This document shows positions 51,183-60,145 of a stretch of DNA of 64,000 nucleotides, in pieces. The notes beneath the pieces are model-generated. The model saw only the letters and a program-made list of their open reading frames with translations. It did no database searches and was not told the DNA's origin. The position numbers were made by a program, and so were the translations under genes. Numbering within the stretch: position 1 is the stretch's first letter; every line of letters begins with the position of its first letter. The DNA lies in the NCBI GenBank assembly GCA_964449135.1, contig CAYUXZ010000009.1, forward strand, positions 1-64,000, in the 5' to 3' direction. Origin of the DNA: SZAS-103 sp964449135. GTDB lineage: Bacteria; Pseudomonadota; Gammaproteobacteria; Xanthomonadales; Xanthomonadaceae.

Positions 51183-51814
51183 CGGTGGAACTTCCTCAGG
51201 TCCATTTCGCAGCCCAGCAGGAAGTCGAAGGCTTCCAGATGCCGTCGCGCTTCGGCCATGTCGCGGCCCCAGGCGTACAGGCCGTGGCCATCGATCAGGT
51301 AGCCCCAGAGGTCGCCGGCGTCCAGCAAGACATCGACTTGTGCCGCAAGCGTAGGCATATGCTGGCTGTTCGGCAGCACGGGCACGTCCATCGAGGTTTC
51401 GTGCGTGTCCTGTCCGGGAAAGGCCTTGATCAACTCGTAGCCTTCCAGCCGCACGTGGCCGGCGCCGGAGAACAGCCGCGAAGCCACCGTCTGCGTGCGC
51501 GAATGCGTGTGCAGCACGCAGCCGATTTCGGGAATGCGCTTGTAGAGCTGCGTGTGCAGCAGGGTTTCGGCGGAAGGGCGGTGATCGCTGCCAACGGCCT
51601 GGCCATCGAGGTCGACGACCATGATGTCATCCTCTCCGAGCCGACCCTTGTCGCGCCCGGAGATCGTGATTGCGGCGTGCCTGTCGTCGAGCCGCAGCGA
51701 GAAATTGCTGCTGGTCGCGGGCGTCCAGCCGAGCGCGGCCAGCTCGGCTGCGCAGCCGGCGATCGTGCGCGCGGCCTCGCGCAGGCGATCGGTGTCGTAG
51801 GGCAGGGCGCTCAT
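51179..51814 (-). CDS. mtnB: Methylthioribulose-1-phosphate dehydratase
   Basis: Class II aldolase-fold zinc enzyme dehydrating methylthioribulose-1-phosphate. It has 211 residues. TSSNFSLR, VLHTHSRTQT (zinc histidines) and DGHGLYAWGRD are typical. First gene of mtnB-mtnD-mtnC with a 3' C13 peptidase. mtnA or mtnP are not in the window; mtaD at 5.5 kb may supply the entry step. Confidence 0.93.
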   Translation of the reverse strand: MSALPYDTDRLREAARTIAGCAAELAALGWTPATSSNFSLRLDDRHAAITISGRDKGRLGEDDIMVVDLDGQAVGSDHRPSAETLLHTQLYKRIPEIGCVLHTHSRTQTVASRLFSGAGHVRLEGYELIKAFPGQDTHETSMDVPVLPNSQHMPTLAAQVDVLLDAGDLWGYLIDGHGLYAWGRDMAEARRHLEAFDFLLGCEMDLRKFHR

Positions 51815-51920
51815 GCGGGAAGTGTAGCGGATGCGGGCGTCCGGCTCGCGACTGAGCGCCGTCGCGCGACCTGAGACCCGCATGGCCTTACCATGTGTCC
51901 GTCGCTGGAGCCGGAATGCC

Positions 51921-53192
51921 ATGGAAACCTTGCTGGGTGTGCTCATCGTGCTCGTGCTGCTGAGCTTGGTCGTGCTGATCGCCATCTGGCGCCGCGATCC
52001 GGCCGCGAAGCAGTCAGGAGAACTCGATGCGCGGCTGGGCACGATCCGTCAGGACATCGACCGCATCGAACGCAACCTGCGCGAGGAGCAGCGCAGCGGC
52101 CGCGGCGAAACGCAGGCGGCGCTGGAGTCGTTCGATCGTTCGCAGCAGGTGCGCCTGGACAAGCTCAACGAGACCACCGAGCGCCGCCTCGGCGAAATCC
52201 GCGAAACGCTGGCGAAGCAGCTCAAGGAACTGCAGGCCGACAATGCCGGCAAGCTCGACCAGATGCGCCAGACGGTGGACGAGAAGCTGCAGTCCACGCT
52301 GGAAACGCGCCTGGGCGAATCCTTCAAGCTGGTTTCCGAACGGCTCGAACAGGTGCATCGCGGGCTCGGAGAGATGCAGGGACTCGCCGCGGGCGTAGGT
52401 GATCTCAAGCGCGTGCTGACCAACGTCAAGACACGCGGCGTGTTCGGTGAAGTGCAGCTCGCGGGGATTCTCGAACAGGTGCTGACGCCAGACCAGTACG
52501 ATGACAACGTCGAGACCCGGCCCGGGTCGAACGAGCACGTCGAGTACGCGATCCGTTTGCCCGGCTCGGGCGGATCAGCCGGCTCGCAGGTCTGGCTACC
52601 GATCGATGCGAAGTTTCCGCGTGAGGACTACGAACGCCTGCTCGACGCGCAGGAACGCGCGGACGCGGATGCGGCGGCATCTGCGGGCGCGGCGCTGGAG
52701 CGTCGCCTGCGCGACGAGGCTAAGAAGATCGCGGCGAAATACGTCGAACCGCCGCATACCACCGACTTCGCGATCCTGTTTCTGCCGACCGAAGGCCTCT
52801 ACGCCGAGGCGCTGCGTCGTGGCGGACTCGTGGATGGGTTGCAGCGCGATCACCGCATCGTCGTCGCCGGTCCGACCACGCTCGCGGCCACGCTCAATTC
52901 GCTGCGCATGGGGTTCCGCACACTGGCGATCGAAAAACGTTCGAGCGAAGTCTGGCAGGTGCTGGGCGCGGTCAAGACCGAGTTCGGCAAGTTCGGCGAA
53001 GTACTCGCGAAGACGCGCAAGAAGCTCAGCGAAGCGGCCGACGTCATCGATTCGGCCGGCATTCGCACGCGTGCGATCGAGCGCAAGCTGCGCGATGTGG
53101 AATCAGTCGAGCCCGATATCGCACGCCGACTGCTCGGTGATGCCGCGCCGAACGAAGAACCGCAACCAGAAAACGACGACGGCGCGGGGTGA
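51921..53192 (+). CDS. rmuC: DNA recombination protein RmuC
   Basis: The protein has 423 residues. An N-terminal membrane helix (about 4-23) is followed by a long coiled coil (about 30-150), then a PD-(D/E)XK-like nuclease-fold domain: TRGVFGEVQLAGILEQVLTPDQY, WLPIDAKFPREDYERL and FLPTEGLYAEAL. RmuC limits inversions at short inverted repeats in E. coli. The ATG at 51921 begins the membrane segment; the frame is open 30 codons upstream. The stop codon is in the loop of a perfect hairpin. Confidence 0.92.
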   Translation: METLLGVLIVLVLLSLVVLIAIWRRDPAAKQSGELDARLGTIRQDIDRIERNLREEQRSGRGETQAALESFDRSQQVRLDKLNETTERRLGEIRETLAKQLKELQADNAGKLDQMRQTVDEKLQSTLETRLGESFKLVSERLEQVHRGLGEMQGLAAGVGDLKRVLTNVKTRGVFGEVQLAGILEQVLTPDQYDDNVETRPGSNEHVEYAIRLPGSGGSAGSQVWLPIDAKFPREDYERLLDAQERADADAAASAGAALERRLRDEAKKIAAKYVEPPHTTDFAILFLPTEGLYAEALRRGGLVDGLQRDHRIVVAGPTTLAATLNSLRMGFRTLAIEKRSSEVWQVLGAVKTEFGKFGEVLAKTRKKLSEAADVIDSAGIRTRAIERKLRDVESVEPDIARRLLGDAAPNEEPQPENDDGAG

Positions 53193-53204
53193 CCGCGCCG
53201 TCGT
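53176..53204 (+). terminator. Perfect hairpin with the rmuC stop codon in its loop
   Basis: 12-base arms ACGACGGCGCGG / CCGCGCCGTCGT around the loop GGTGA, which contains the TGA stop. It has no U-tract. It lies 19 bases before the convergent permease gene end. Confidence 0.45.
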
Positions 53205-53222
53205 GTGAACTTGCCGGAAGGA

Positions 53223-54740
53223 TTACGGGCCCGGTTCGGGACCTTCGTGGAACGACGGCGCAGCCTCGAGCTTTTCACCGATCCGTTCATGCTTGTGCCC
53301 GGGCGCCATATGGCTGCGGCTACGACTGTAGATTGCGTAGACAACGAGTCCGATTGCGGACCAGATGAAGAAGAACACACGAGTAGTAACTGGGAAGTAA
53401 GGCAGCGGAACGATGCTGTCGAGTCCCCAGAACAGGTAGGCGCAGCCCACGACCGCCGCAGGTGCGACGAACCACACCAAGGGAGTCCGGAACGGACGCT
53501 TGCGGCCCGGTTCCTTCTTGCGAAGGATCAAGACGCCAGCTGCCACCGCCATGAACGCAAACAAGGTTCCTGCGTTGGACACGTCGGCCAAGATATCGAC
53601 GTTCAGTTCGGAGGCGAAAATCGCGCAGAAGATACCTGTGACAATGGTGATTACGTATGGCGTGTGGAACTTCGGATGGACCTTGGAGAATACGTTCGGC
53701 ATCAGGCCGTCGCGGGCCATCGTGAACAGGATTCGGGTCTGTCCGTAGATCATCATCAACACGACGGACGGCAGCGCGAAGCCTGCGGCACCGGCCACGA
53801 TATCGCCGGCCCTGCCTTGGCCGATTTCGCGAAGAACAAAAGCCAGCGGGTGGTTCGAACTGGCCAGCGGGCCGCCCGGCTGCGCTCCCACCGCACCGAC
53901 GGCACAGTAGGCCACCAGCAGGTAGAAGACCGTGCAGAGGACAAGCGAGCCGATCACTCCGATCGGAAGGTTGCGTTGGGGATTGACGGTTTCTTCGGAA
54001 GCCGTCGACACGGCGTCGAATCCCACGTAGGCGAAGAAGATTGATGCCGCGGCTGTCTGAACACCCTTCCAGCCAAGCGGTGTGAACGGTTCGAAGTTGT
54101 GGTGCTGGACCGCCGGTAACGCCAAGATAACAAACAGCGTCAAAGCAGCAATTTTCACGACGACCAGAACCGCTGTGAACTTTGCGCTCTTTGATGTTCC
54201 GATCACAAGCAGCCACGTCACCGCGAGTGTGCACAAGAAGGCCATCAGGTTGAACGAGCCAACAACCTTGGTGCCATTCGCCATCGTTACGGAATTGAAC
54301 ATGCCGACTTGCAGGGCCGCTGGCAACGCCATTCCGTGAGTCGTCAGTATGTCGTTGATGTAGCCTGACCAGCCAACCGCCACGGCACTGGCCGCCACCG
54401 CGTATTCGAGGATGAGCGCCCATCCGACCATCCAGGCGATGACTTCGCCGAGAACAGCATAGGAATAGGTGTATGCGGATCCCGCGACAGGAACCATCGC
54501 GGAGATCTCGGCATAGACAAGAGCCGTCAGTGCGCAGACTACCGCTGCAATGACGAAGGAAATCATCATGCCCGGGCCAGCCTTGTTGGCTGCGACCGAT
54601 GTCAGCACGAAGATGCCAGTGCCGATGATCGCGCCAACACCGAGCATCATGAGCGAGAACCAACCCAACTGTCGTTTTAGAGCTTTTTTCTCCGCATTGG
54701 CCAGAATCAGGTCCAGCGGTTTGACGCGTTGAAATAGCAT
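53223..54740 (-). CDS. APC-family amino acid permease
   Basis: The protein has 505 residues with about 12-14 membrane helices. It begins with a cytoplasmic tail and GVGAIIGTGIFVLT, the classic first-helix substrate loop of the APC superfamily; FFAYVGFDAVSTASEE follows mid-protein. It resembles the cationic amino acid transporter/YfnA-type subgroup, but the substrate is not certain. GC content and codon use are lower than in neighbours, so it may be a transferred gene. A permease next to rmuC and a Nudix gene gives no functional context. Confidence 0.88.
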   Translation of the reverse strand: MLFQRVKPLDLILANAEKKALKRQLGWFSLMMLGVGAIIGTGIFVLTSVAANKAGPGMMISFVIAAVVCALTALVYAEISAMVPVAGSAYTYSYAVLGEVIAWMVGWALILEYAVAASAVAVGWSGYINDILTTHGMALPAALQVGMFNSVTMANGTKVVGSFNLMAFLCTLAVTWLLVIGTSKSAKFTAVLVVVKIAALTLFVILALPAVQHHNFEPFTPLGWKGVQTAAASIFFAYVGFDAVSTASEETVNPQRNLPIGVIGSLVLCTVFYLLVAYCAVGAVGAQPGGPLASSNHPLAFVLREIGQGRAGDIVAGAAGFALPSVVLMMIYGQTRILFTMARDGLMPNVFSKVHPKFHTPYVITIVTGIFCAIFASELNVDILADVSNAGTLFAFMAVAAGVLILRKKEPGRKRPFRTPLVWFVAPAAVVGCAYLFWGLDSIVPLPYFPVTTRVFFFIWSAIGLVVYAIYSRSRSHMAPGHKHERIGEKLEAAPSFHEGPEPGP

Positions 54741-54905
54741 CGCGAACTCCCGTGCATGCTGTGGTCATCGACGGCGCGCATGGCGCCGGCCGGTCATCCG
54801 CCGGGCGGACTGCGGGCTACCTTAGCCTGCGGGGACGGGGGCCACAAGCGAAAATCGCGGCCGGCGGCTATCCTGCGGCGTCTTCACACGGATGTGCCGC
54901 AGGAA

Positions 54906-55490
54906 ATGAACGAGATTCACGCGAGACCGACGCTGGAATTCGCCGAATACGCGGCGCGCTGGCCGGATGAAGTTGCACCGCAGCAATTCCGCGAATTCCT
55001 TGCGCGGCACGCGGATGCATTCAAACGCTCGCTGGACGTAGGTCATTTCACCGGTTCGGCTTGGCTGGTCAGCGCGGACGGTTCGCGCGTGCTGCTGACC
55101 CATCACCGCAAGCTCGGGCTGTGGCTACAGCTCGGCGGTCACGCCGACGGCGACACCGACCTGATGCGCGTCGCGCTGCGCGAGGCCGAAGAGGAATCCG
55201 GACTGACCGGATTGACGGTCGAGCCTTCGATCTTCGATCTCGACCGACATCGCATCCCCGCGCGCGGCAGCGATCCGGAGCACTGGCATTACGACGTGCG
55301 CTACGTGGTTCGAGCGGGAGAGGACGAACGCTTCACGGTCAGCGACGAATCGCATGCGCTCGCATGGCGCGACATCGCCGAGGTCGCGCGCGACGAATCG
55401 GCGGATGCGTCGGTGCGGCGGATGGCTGGGAAATGGCTGCAAGGAATCGGAAGAATTTCCTCTCCTGACGGGAGAGGGAGCGAACCTTGA
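54906..55490 (+). CDS. Nudix hydrolase
   Basis: The protein has 194 residues. The Nudix box is GGHADGDTDLMRVALREAEEESGL; REAEEESGL matches REUxEExGU, while the first Glu of the motif is replaced, as is common in the GGHADG subgroup. It should cleave a nucleoside diphosphate-linked compound; the substrate is unknown. Start choice is uncertain: ATG 54906 has AGGA too close (1 base), and an in-frame GTG at 54894 is possible. The last 11 codons run through a dispersed hairpin repeat at 55457-55479. Confidence 0.8.
   Translation: MNEIHARPTLEFAEYAARWPDEVAPQQFREFLARHADAFKRSLDVGHFTGSAWLVSADGSRVLLTHHRKLGLWLQLGGHADGDTDLMRVALREAEEESGLTGLTVEPSIFDLDRHRIPARGSDPEHWHYDVRYVVRAGEDERFTVSDESHALAWRDIAEVARDESADASVRRMAGKWLQGIGRISSPDGRGSEP
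55457..55479. repeat. Dispersed hairpin repeat overlapping the Nudix gene 3' end
   Basis: CCTCTCC (55459-55465) / GGAGAGG (55471-55477) with a 5-base loop, extended by a T-G and a T-A pair. It shares the GGAGAGGGAG edge with the hairpin at 30990-31013. It encodes part of the C-terminal tail SSPDGRGSEP of the Nudix protein. Confidence 0.45.
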
Positions 55491-55549
55491 GCTCTGCTGA
55501 GGCAAGCAGGCATTCGTGCGTTGCTGCCCGCTCGGCCTCCTGCCTCGCC

Positions 55550-55603
55550 CGAGTTTGACGCATGAGATGCCATTCATGGCATCTCATAAGCGCATCAAAC
55601 TCG
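55550..55603. repeat. 54-base near-perfect inverted repeat at the efpL 3' end
   Basis: Outer arms CGAGTTTGA / TCAAACTCG (9 bases), then CGC / GCG with small bulges, then inner arms ATGAGATGCCAT / ATGGCATCTCAT (12 bases) around TC. The right outer arm contains the efpL stop codon (55595-55597). It lies between the convergent Nudix and efpL genes and may end both transcripts, though no U-tract follows. Confidence 0.7.
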
Positions 55604-56158
55604 ACCCGCGAATTCCCCGGTCACGGTATTGACCCACACGCGCTCGCCGGTCGCGATGTACTCGGGCACCTGGATTTCGATGCCGGTGTTCAGGCGCGCG
55701 GGCTTGGGGCGCTTGGTCGCGGTGCCGCCCTTGAGTTCGGGTGCGGTCTCCACGACGGTCAGCGCAACGCTGGTCGGCATCTGCAGGCCGACCGGCGCGT
55801 CGTCGATGATCTGCACGTAGCATTCCTCAAGCCCGTCGGCGATGTAGCGCGCCGCGTCGCCGACCACGTCTGCGTCGAGCTGATAGGGCGTGTAGTCCTC
55901 GGCGTCGAGGAACACGAAGGCTTCGCCGTCCTTGTAGGAGAACGTCGCCGCACGGCGCGACAGTTCGACTTCCTTCAGTTCGTCGTCGCCACCGCAGTTG
56001 AGATCGAGCTTGGTTCCACCCGGCACGCTGTACAGCGTGAAACGGAACTTGAGGTTGCCGCCGCGGCCCTGTGGAGCGCTGCGCTCGAAGTCGCGCACCT
56101 GATACACAGCGCCATTGTGTTCGATGACCGAACCTTTCTTTACGTCGTAGGCTTTCAT
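55595..56158 (-). CDS. efpL: EF-P-like protein EfpL (YeiP)
   Basis: EF-P paralogue, 187 residues. The tip loop reads SAPQGRGGN with Arg32 where EF-P has the modified lysine, the mark of EfpL/YeiP, which works without EpmA/B modification and rescues a partly different set of stalled ribosomes. OB-fold domains follow (EIQVPEYIATGERVWVNTVTGEF). The window therefore encodes both EF-P (4919-5482) and EfpL. A long inverted repeat overlaps its stop. Confidence 0.92.
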   Translation of the reverse strand: MKAYDVKKGSVIEHNGAVYQVRDFERSAPQGRGGNLKFRFTLYSVPGGTKLDLNCGGDDELKEVELSRRAATFSYKDGEAFVFLDAEDYTPYQLDADVVGDAARYIADGLEECYVQIIDDAPVGLQMPTSVALTVVETAPELKGGTATKRPKPARLNTGIEIQVPEYIATGERVWVNTVTGEFAGRV

Positions 56159-56173
56159 TTCAGGGTTCCAGAT

Positions 56174-56944
56174 TCACTTCGGTGCGAGACGGACCGCGCC
56201 GTCGAGGCGGATCGTCTCGCCGTTGAGGTAGCGCGTGCGCAGGATGAAGGCGACGAGGTCGGCGAATTCCTCCGGGCGGCCCAGGCGCGAGGGGAACGGG
56301 ATCGACGCGCTCAAAGACTTCTGCACATCGTCGGGCATGCCGTCCACCATCGGCGTCCAGAAGATGCCCGGCGCCACGGTCATCACGCGGATGCCGAAGC
56401 GCGCGAGCTCGCGCGCCATCGGCAGGGTCATGCCGACCACGCCGCCCTTCGAGGCGGAGTACGCGGCCTGGCCGATCTGGCCCTCGTAGGCGGCGACGCT
56501 CGCGGTGTTGACGATCACGCCGCGCTCGCCGTCTTCGCCGGCCTCGTTGTGCTGCATCAGCGCGGCAGCCGCCTTGGAGACATTGAAGCTGCCGATCAGG
56601 TTCACGCCGACGGTCATCGAGAAGTTCTTCAGCGGCATCGGCGCCTCGCGGCCGAGCACGCGGCCCGCGCCAAGGATGCCGGCGCAGTTGATCGCCGCGT
56701 TGAGTCCTCCGAGGAACTCCTTCGCCGCGGCGACGTTCGCCTGCACGTCGGATTCGTCGGTGACGTCGGTGCGGAAGTAACGCGCGTTGGCCTCGCCGAG
56801 TTCCGCGACCGCGGCCGCGCCTTTCTCGTCGTTGATGTCGAACAGCGCGACCTTGCCGCCGTGCTTCACGAGGTGCTGCGCGACCGCGAAGCCGAGGCCG
56901 GAAACGCCGCCGGTGACGACGGCGCGGAGGGTGTTCAATTGCAT
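56174..56944 (-). CDS. Short-chain dehydrogenase, 3-hydroxyacyl-CoA dehydrogenase type II-like
   Basis: NAD-dependent SDR of the HSD17B10/FadB2-like type, 256 residues. VVTGGVSGLG at about 10-18 binds NAD; FDINDEKG follows; NCAGILGAGRVLG, VNTASVAAYEGQIGQAAYSASKGG (Ser, Tyr, Lys catalytic residues) and PGIFWTPM are typical of the family, which acts on 3-hydroxyacyl-CoA, including 2-methyl-3-hydroxybutyryl-CoA. ATG 56944 is preferred to a start 30 bases upstream. It lies on the same strand as efpL, 15 bases upstream of it. Confidence 0.85.
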   Translation of the reverse strand: MQLNTLRAVVTGGVSGLGFAVAQHLVKHGGKVALFDINDEKGAAAVAELGEANARYFRTDVTDESDVQANVAAAKEFLGGLNAAINCAGILGAGRVLGREAPMPLKNFSMTVGVNLIGSFNVSKAAAALMQHNEAGEDGERGVIVNTASVAAYEGQIGQAAYSASKGGVVGMTLPMARELARFGIRVMTVAPGIFWTPMVDGMPDDVQKSLSASIPFPSRLGRPEEFADLVAFILRTRYLNGETIRLDGAVRLAPK

Positions 56945-57017
56945 GGTTGCGGCCGCTCTGGAAGGGGCCGGCATTTTATCGTATCGGCCGGCCCCGGATC
57001 TTCCTTGCCCGCGTTGC

Positions 57018-57587
57018 TTACTGCCCGCCGTCGTTGCTCGCCTTGACGAAATCCGGATCGGCGATGAGCAACCCGATCAGTTTCTGCACCGCGGTGGTGT
57101 AGTTCTGCATGGCAGCCGGAATCGCGATGGCTCCGACGAACGACGAATCCCACTGGTGCGTGGCAGTCAGTTCCTTGTCGTAAACCTTGGTCTGCTGCCG
57201 CACCACCACGAACCGCGCGCTGACCTTGGCGTGGCCGGTGCTGAAGCCGCTTCCGTCCAGCTCGTTGCCGGTCAGGGTTCCGCTGACTTTCGTCGCGGAA
57301 GTCGCATCGAAGCGGCCTGCGGTTTGCAGCTCGGATTGCAGCGCATCGTGCAGGTAGGTCGAGAACGTGCCGTCGCTGCCACCGGTGAGCTGCGAACCGC
57401 GCACGCTCAGGCTTTTGTTTTCGACGCCCTGCGCCGCCGTGAACGCATCCACCCCCAGCTTGGCCTTGCCGCTGCGCTGCAGGGCCTGCGTGTTGTCTAT
57501 CGAAGGCTGGTAGGTGGTCGCGGGCATGGTGACGCAGCCCACCAGAAGTGCGGCGAGGCCGACGAGTATCAGGTTCCTTGGATTCAT
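57018..57587 (-). CDS. Lipoprotein of unknown function
   Basis: The protein has 189 residues. Signal with lipobox LLVGC at Cys18. The mature part has a LolA-independent beta pattern (ALQSELQTAGRFDATSATKVSGTLTGNELDGS and RFVVVRQQTKVYDKELTATHQWDSSFVGAIAIP), resembling proteins that form outer-membrane-associated oligomers, but no family is certain. It follows the lipoprotein gene 57592-58194 by 4 bases, so the two form a pair. Confidence 0.7.
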   Translation of the reverse strand: MNPRNLILVGLAALLVGCVTMPATTYQPSIDNTQALQRSGKAKLGVDAFTAAQGVENKSLSVRGSQLTGGSDGTFSTYLHDALQSELQTAGRFDATSATKVSGTLTGNELDGSGFSTGHAKVSARFVVVRQQTKVYDKELTATHQWDSSFVGAIAIPAAMQNYTTAVQKLIGLLIADPDFVKASNDGGQ

Positions 57588-57591
57588 GGCA

Positions 57592-58194
57592 TTACTCGAA
57601 CGCGTGCTTGTCGGACAACTGCTTGAGCAGGTTCCACATGATCTGGCTCATCGCCAGATTCGCGGCATCCTTCGGCGTCATCGCAGTCAGGCCGGGCGGA
57701 GGCGCGTGGTTGCCGATGGTCGAATAAATCGCATGTTTCAGGTCCGCCTGCGTGGTCTTGCCGTCAGCCACGTACGTCGCGCTGCAGACGTAGCCGTCGG
57801 TCACGATCGAGCCGACCATGCCTAGCGTGAGGCCCGTGCCGAAACCCTTGGCTTCGATGTTGTCGGTCAACGGCACGTTGTCGATCCTGACCGTGAGCAC
57901 GCCGCCGCCTTCGACCGGAGTTTGCGATACCGTAGCGAACAGCCCCGATTCCGTGGCGACGGTCGTGATCATCGGCCGGACTTCGGTCGTGCCCCGCGCA
58001 TTCGGAGCGCCTTTCTGCCGGAACTCGAACAGCAACTGCACCGGCTTGGCGTGCGCCGGCGCCGGGAAGTCGTTGCGGGTGAGCGTCGGCTGGCCCTTGT
58101 CAACGAAACTGTTCACGCTGAGGCAGCCGGACAGCGCGAAGCAGGCAATGAGCGCAATCGCGAGCGATCGCACGATGCGATGGAGTCGAAGCAT
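57592..58194 (-). CDS. Lipoprotein of unknown function
   Basis: The protein has 200 residues. Signal with lipobox ALSGC at about Cys24. The mature part is predicted mixed alpha/beta with VQLLFEFRQKGAPNARGTTEVRPMI and a glycine-rich GTGLTLGMVGSIVTDGYVC segment. No family recognised. First of two lipoprotein genes; it has no obvious partner elsewhere in the window. Confidence 0.7.
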   Translation of the reverse strand: MLRLHRIVRSLAIALIACFALSGCLSVNSFVDKGQPTLTRNDFPAPAHAKPVQLLFEFRQKGAPNARGTTEVRPMITTVATESGLFATVSQTPVEGGGVLTVRIDNVPLTDNIEAKGFGTGLTLGMVGSIVTDGYVCSATYVADGKTTQADLKHAIYSTIGNHAPPPGLTAMTPKDAANLAMSQIMWNLLKQLSDKHAFE

Positions 58195-58281
58195 GGATTT
58201 TTCCCCTGTCTGAGACGCGGCGGAGCTCTTCCCCGCCTGCGTCGGGATTATACCGTTACCCGGGCGACCTATGCCTCGGCG

Positions 58282-58770
58282 TCAGATCTCGCGCAGGTAG
58301 AAGGTGTTGCAGCCGCCGTGCCCGGTTGCGCCCATCGGTTCGGGGATGCGTACGAAGCCGCTGCGCTCGTACAGCCGCATCGCACCGTGCATGCCCGACA
58401 GGGTTTCCAGGTAGCAGCGCTTGAAGCCGACGCTGCGCGCGGCCTGCAGGCAGCGCGACATCAATGCGGTGCCGGCGCCGATGCCGCGCAGTTCCTTCAG
58501 GAAATACATCTTGCGCAGTTCGCAGGTTTCCGCATCGCCGCCTTCGAGCGGCCCGATCCCGCCGCCGCCGAGCACGCGGCCGGCGCGCTCGACCACGAAG
58601 TAGGCGTGGCGCGGGAGCATGTAGGCGCGGCTCATCCAGTCCACTTCCGGATCGTTGATCGCGAACCCGTCGCCGCTCGCGCCGAATTCCGGCATCACCG
58701 TGCGGATGATTTCGGCCATGGCCGCGTCATCGCGCGAGAGGATCTGGCGGATGATGTACGGCTGGATCAT
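58282..58770 (-). CDS. GNAT family N-acetyltransferase
   Basis: The protein has 162 residues. The acetyl-CoA motif A is LKELRGIGAGTALMSRCLQAARSVGF, with YLETLSGMHGAMRLYERSGFVRIPEPMG typical of the PhnO/ElaA-like branch. Substrate unknown. It is the last gene of the liu-type operon; its start overlaps the amidohydrolase stop (58767-58770). Confidence 0.85.
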   Translation of the reverse strand: MIQPYIIRQILSRDDAAMAEIIRTVMPEFGASGDGFAINDPEVDWMSRAYMLPRHAYFVVERAGRVLGGGGIGPLEGGDAETCELRKMYFLKELRGIGAGTALMSRCLQAARSVGFKRCYLETLSGMHGAMRLYERSGFVRIPEPMGATGHGGCNTFYLREI

Positions 58771-60143
58771 GGGGCATCTCCGGACCCGTACGACGTCCGG
58801 TAGATCCTGCCGCCCTTGAGCACGAAGGAGACCTGTGCGAGCGCTTCCAGATCGTCGACCGGATTGCTGTTGCGAATATGTTCGTGGTAATCGAGAGGTT
58901 CCCCGACGACGGCCACGAGGTCCGCATCGTATCCGGGAGCGATACGACCGAGCTCGTTCTGCTTGCCGAGAATGCGCGCATCGACGACGGTCGCGGCGCG
59001 TAGCGCTTGAGCGTTACTCATGCCGAGCCGTGCCATCCACTGGATCTCCCGACGGTTGGTGCCGTGGGCGAACACCCCAACGTCGCTGCCACAACCGATT
59101 GTCACGCCAGCCGCGAGTGCATTATGAAACGCGCTGGCGGCAAGCTTCATGCGTTCGGTCGGAAGCGATTTGCCGCGTTCGTAGTGCTCGAAATACTCCG
59201 AATAAGCCTCAGCCGCGGTCAGCGTCGGGAGATAGGCGATACCGCGCTGCTTCATCAGCTTGAACGTGTCGAGGCTGCCGCCGTAGCCGTGCTCGATGGT
59301 GTCCACACCGGCTTCGATCGCCAGGCGCATGCCGGCATCGGTCGTCGCGTGCACGGCCACTGGCTTCCCGGCGGCGTGCGCGACTTCGACCGCGGCCTTC
59401 ATCTCCGCGAGGGTCAGCGTCGGTCGTGCGTCGCCCTCGGCAGTCCAGCGGTAGTCGGCGTAGAGCTTGATCCAGTCCGCGCCGTGGCCGATCTGTTCGC
59501 GCACCGCTCGCAGCATCTCGTCAACACCGCTAACCGCCTGCGCGCCCTGCGGCAGGTCGAGATCGGGACGGAAGCCTTTTGGACCGGGACCGTAGGCATC
59601 GGTGGCGACGATCGCGCGCGTAGCGACGAACAGCCGCGGCCCCTCGATCCAGCCTTCATTGATCGCCTGCTTGAGTGCTACATCGGCGTATCCGGCGCCT
59701 TCGGTGCCAAGGTCGCGCAGAGTCGTGAATCCATTCCACACGGTGAGCCTTGCATGCTCGGCGGCCTGCAGCGTGCGATAGGCTTCGGATTCCTTGAGTA
59801 CTTGGTCGTTCCAGAGCATCTCGTTGTACGGATGCAGCAGCAGGTGCGAATGCAGGTCCATCAGGCCTGGCAGCAAGGTCGCGTTCGGCATGTGGATGGA
59901 CGCTGCACCAGCGGGGGCGTGGATGGATCCGATCGGGCCGACAGCGACGATCTTGTCGTCATGGATCAGCACCGCCCAGTCACGGTGCGTCTGGTCCTCG
60001 TCTCCGGTCCAGACTTTGTAGGGAATCAGGAGCAGGTCTGGTACTGGAACTGTGTCCGTAGTGGCCAGCGCAGGTACAAATCCGACCAAGACACCACAGA
60101 GGGCGAGTGCCAGTCGCAACCAAGTTTTCGCACGCGTTCCCAT
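58767..60143 (-). CDS. Secreted metal-dependent amidohydrolase
   Basis: The protein has 458 residues from ATG 60143. A signal peptide (to about residue 27, FVPALAT) marks export. The metal-dependent amidohydrolase core has LLPGLMDLHSHLLLHP (HxH), WIKLYADYR (bridging Lys), AVHATTDAGM (His), IEHGYGG (His) and GCGSDVG (Asp), as in imidazolonepropionase-like or dipeptidase-like secreted members. Substrate unknown. It starts 2 bases after the liuE stop and overlaps the GNAT gene, an odd place for a secreted hydrolase. Confidence 0.85.
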   Translation of the reverse strand: MGTRAKTWLRLALALCGVLVGFVPALATTDTVPVPDLLLIPYKVWTGDEDQTHRDWAVLIHDDKIVAVGPIGSIHAPAGAASIHMPNATLLPGLMDLHSHLLLHPYNEMLWNDQVLKESEAYRTLQAAEHARLTVWNGFTTLRDLGTEGAGYADVALKQAINEGWIEGPRLFVATRAIVATDAYGPGPKGFRPDLDLPQGAQAVSGVDEMLRAVREQIGHGADWIKLYADYRWTAEGDARPTLTLAEMKAAVEVAHAAGKPVAVHATTDAGMRLAIEAGVDTIEHGYGGSLDTFKLMKQRGIAYLPTLTAAEAYSEYFEHYERGKSLPTERMKLAASAFHNALAAGVTIGCGSDVGVFAHGTNRREIQWMARLGMSNAQALRAATVVDARILGKQNELGRIAPGYDADLVAVVGEPLDYHEHIRNSNPVDDLEALAQVSFVLKGGRIYRTSYGSGDAP

Positions 60144-60145
60144 GG

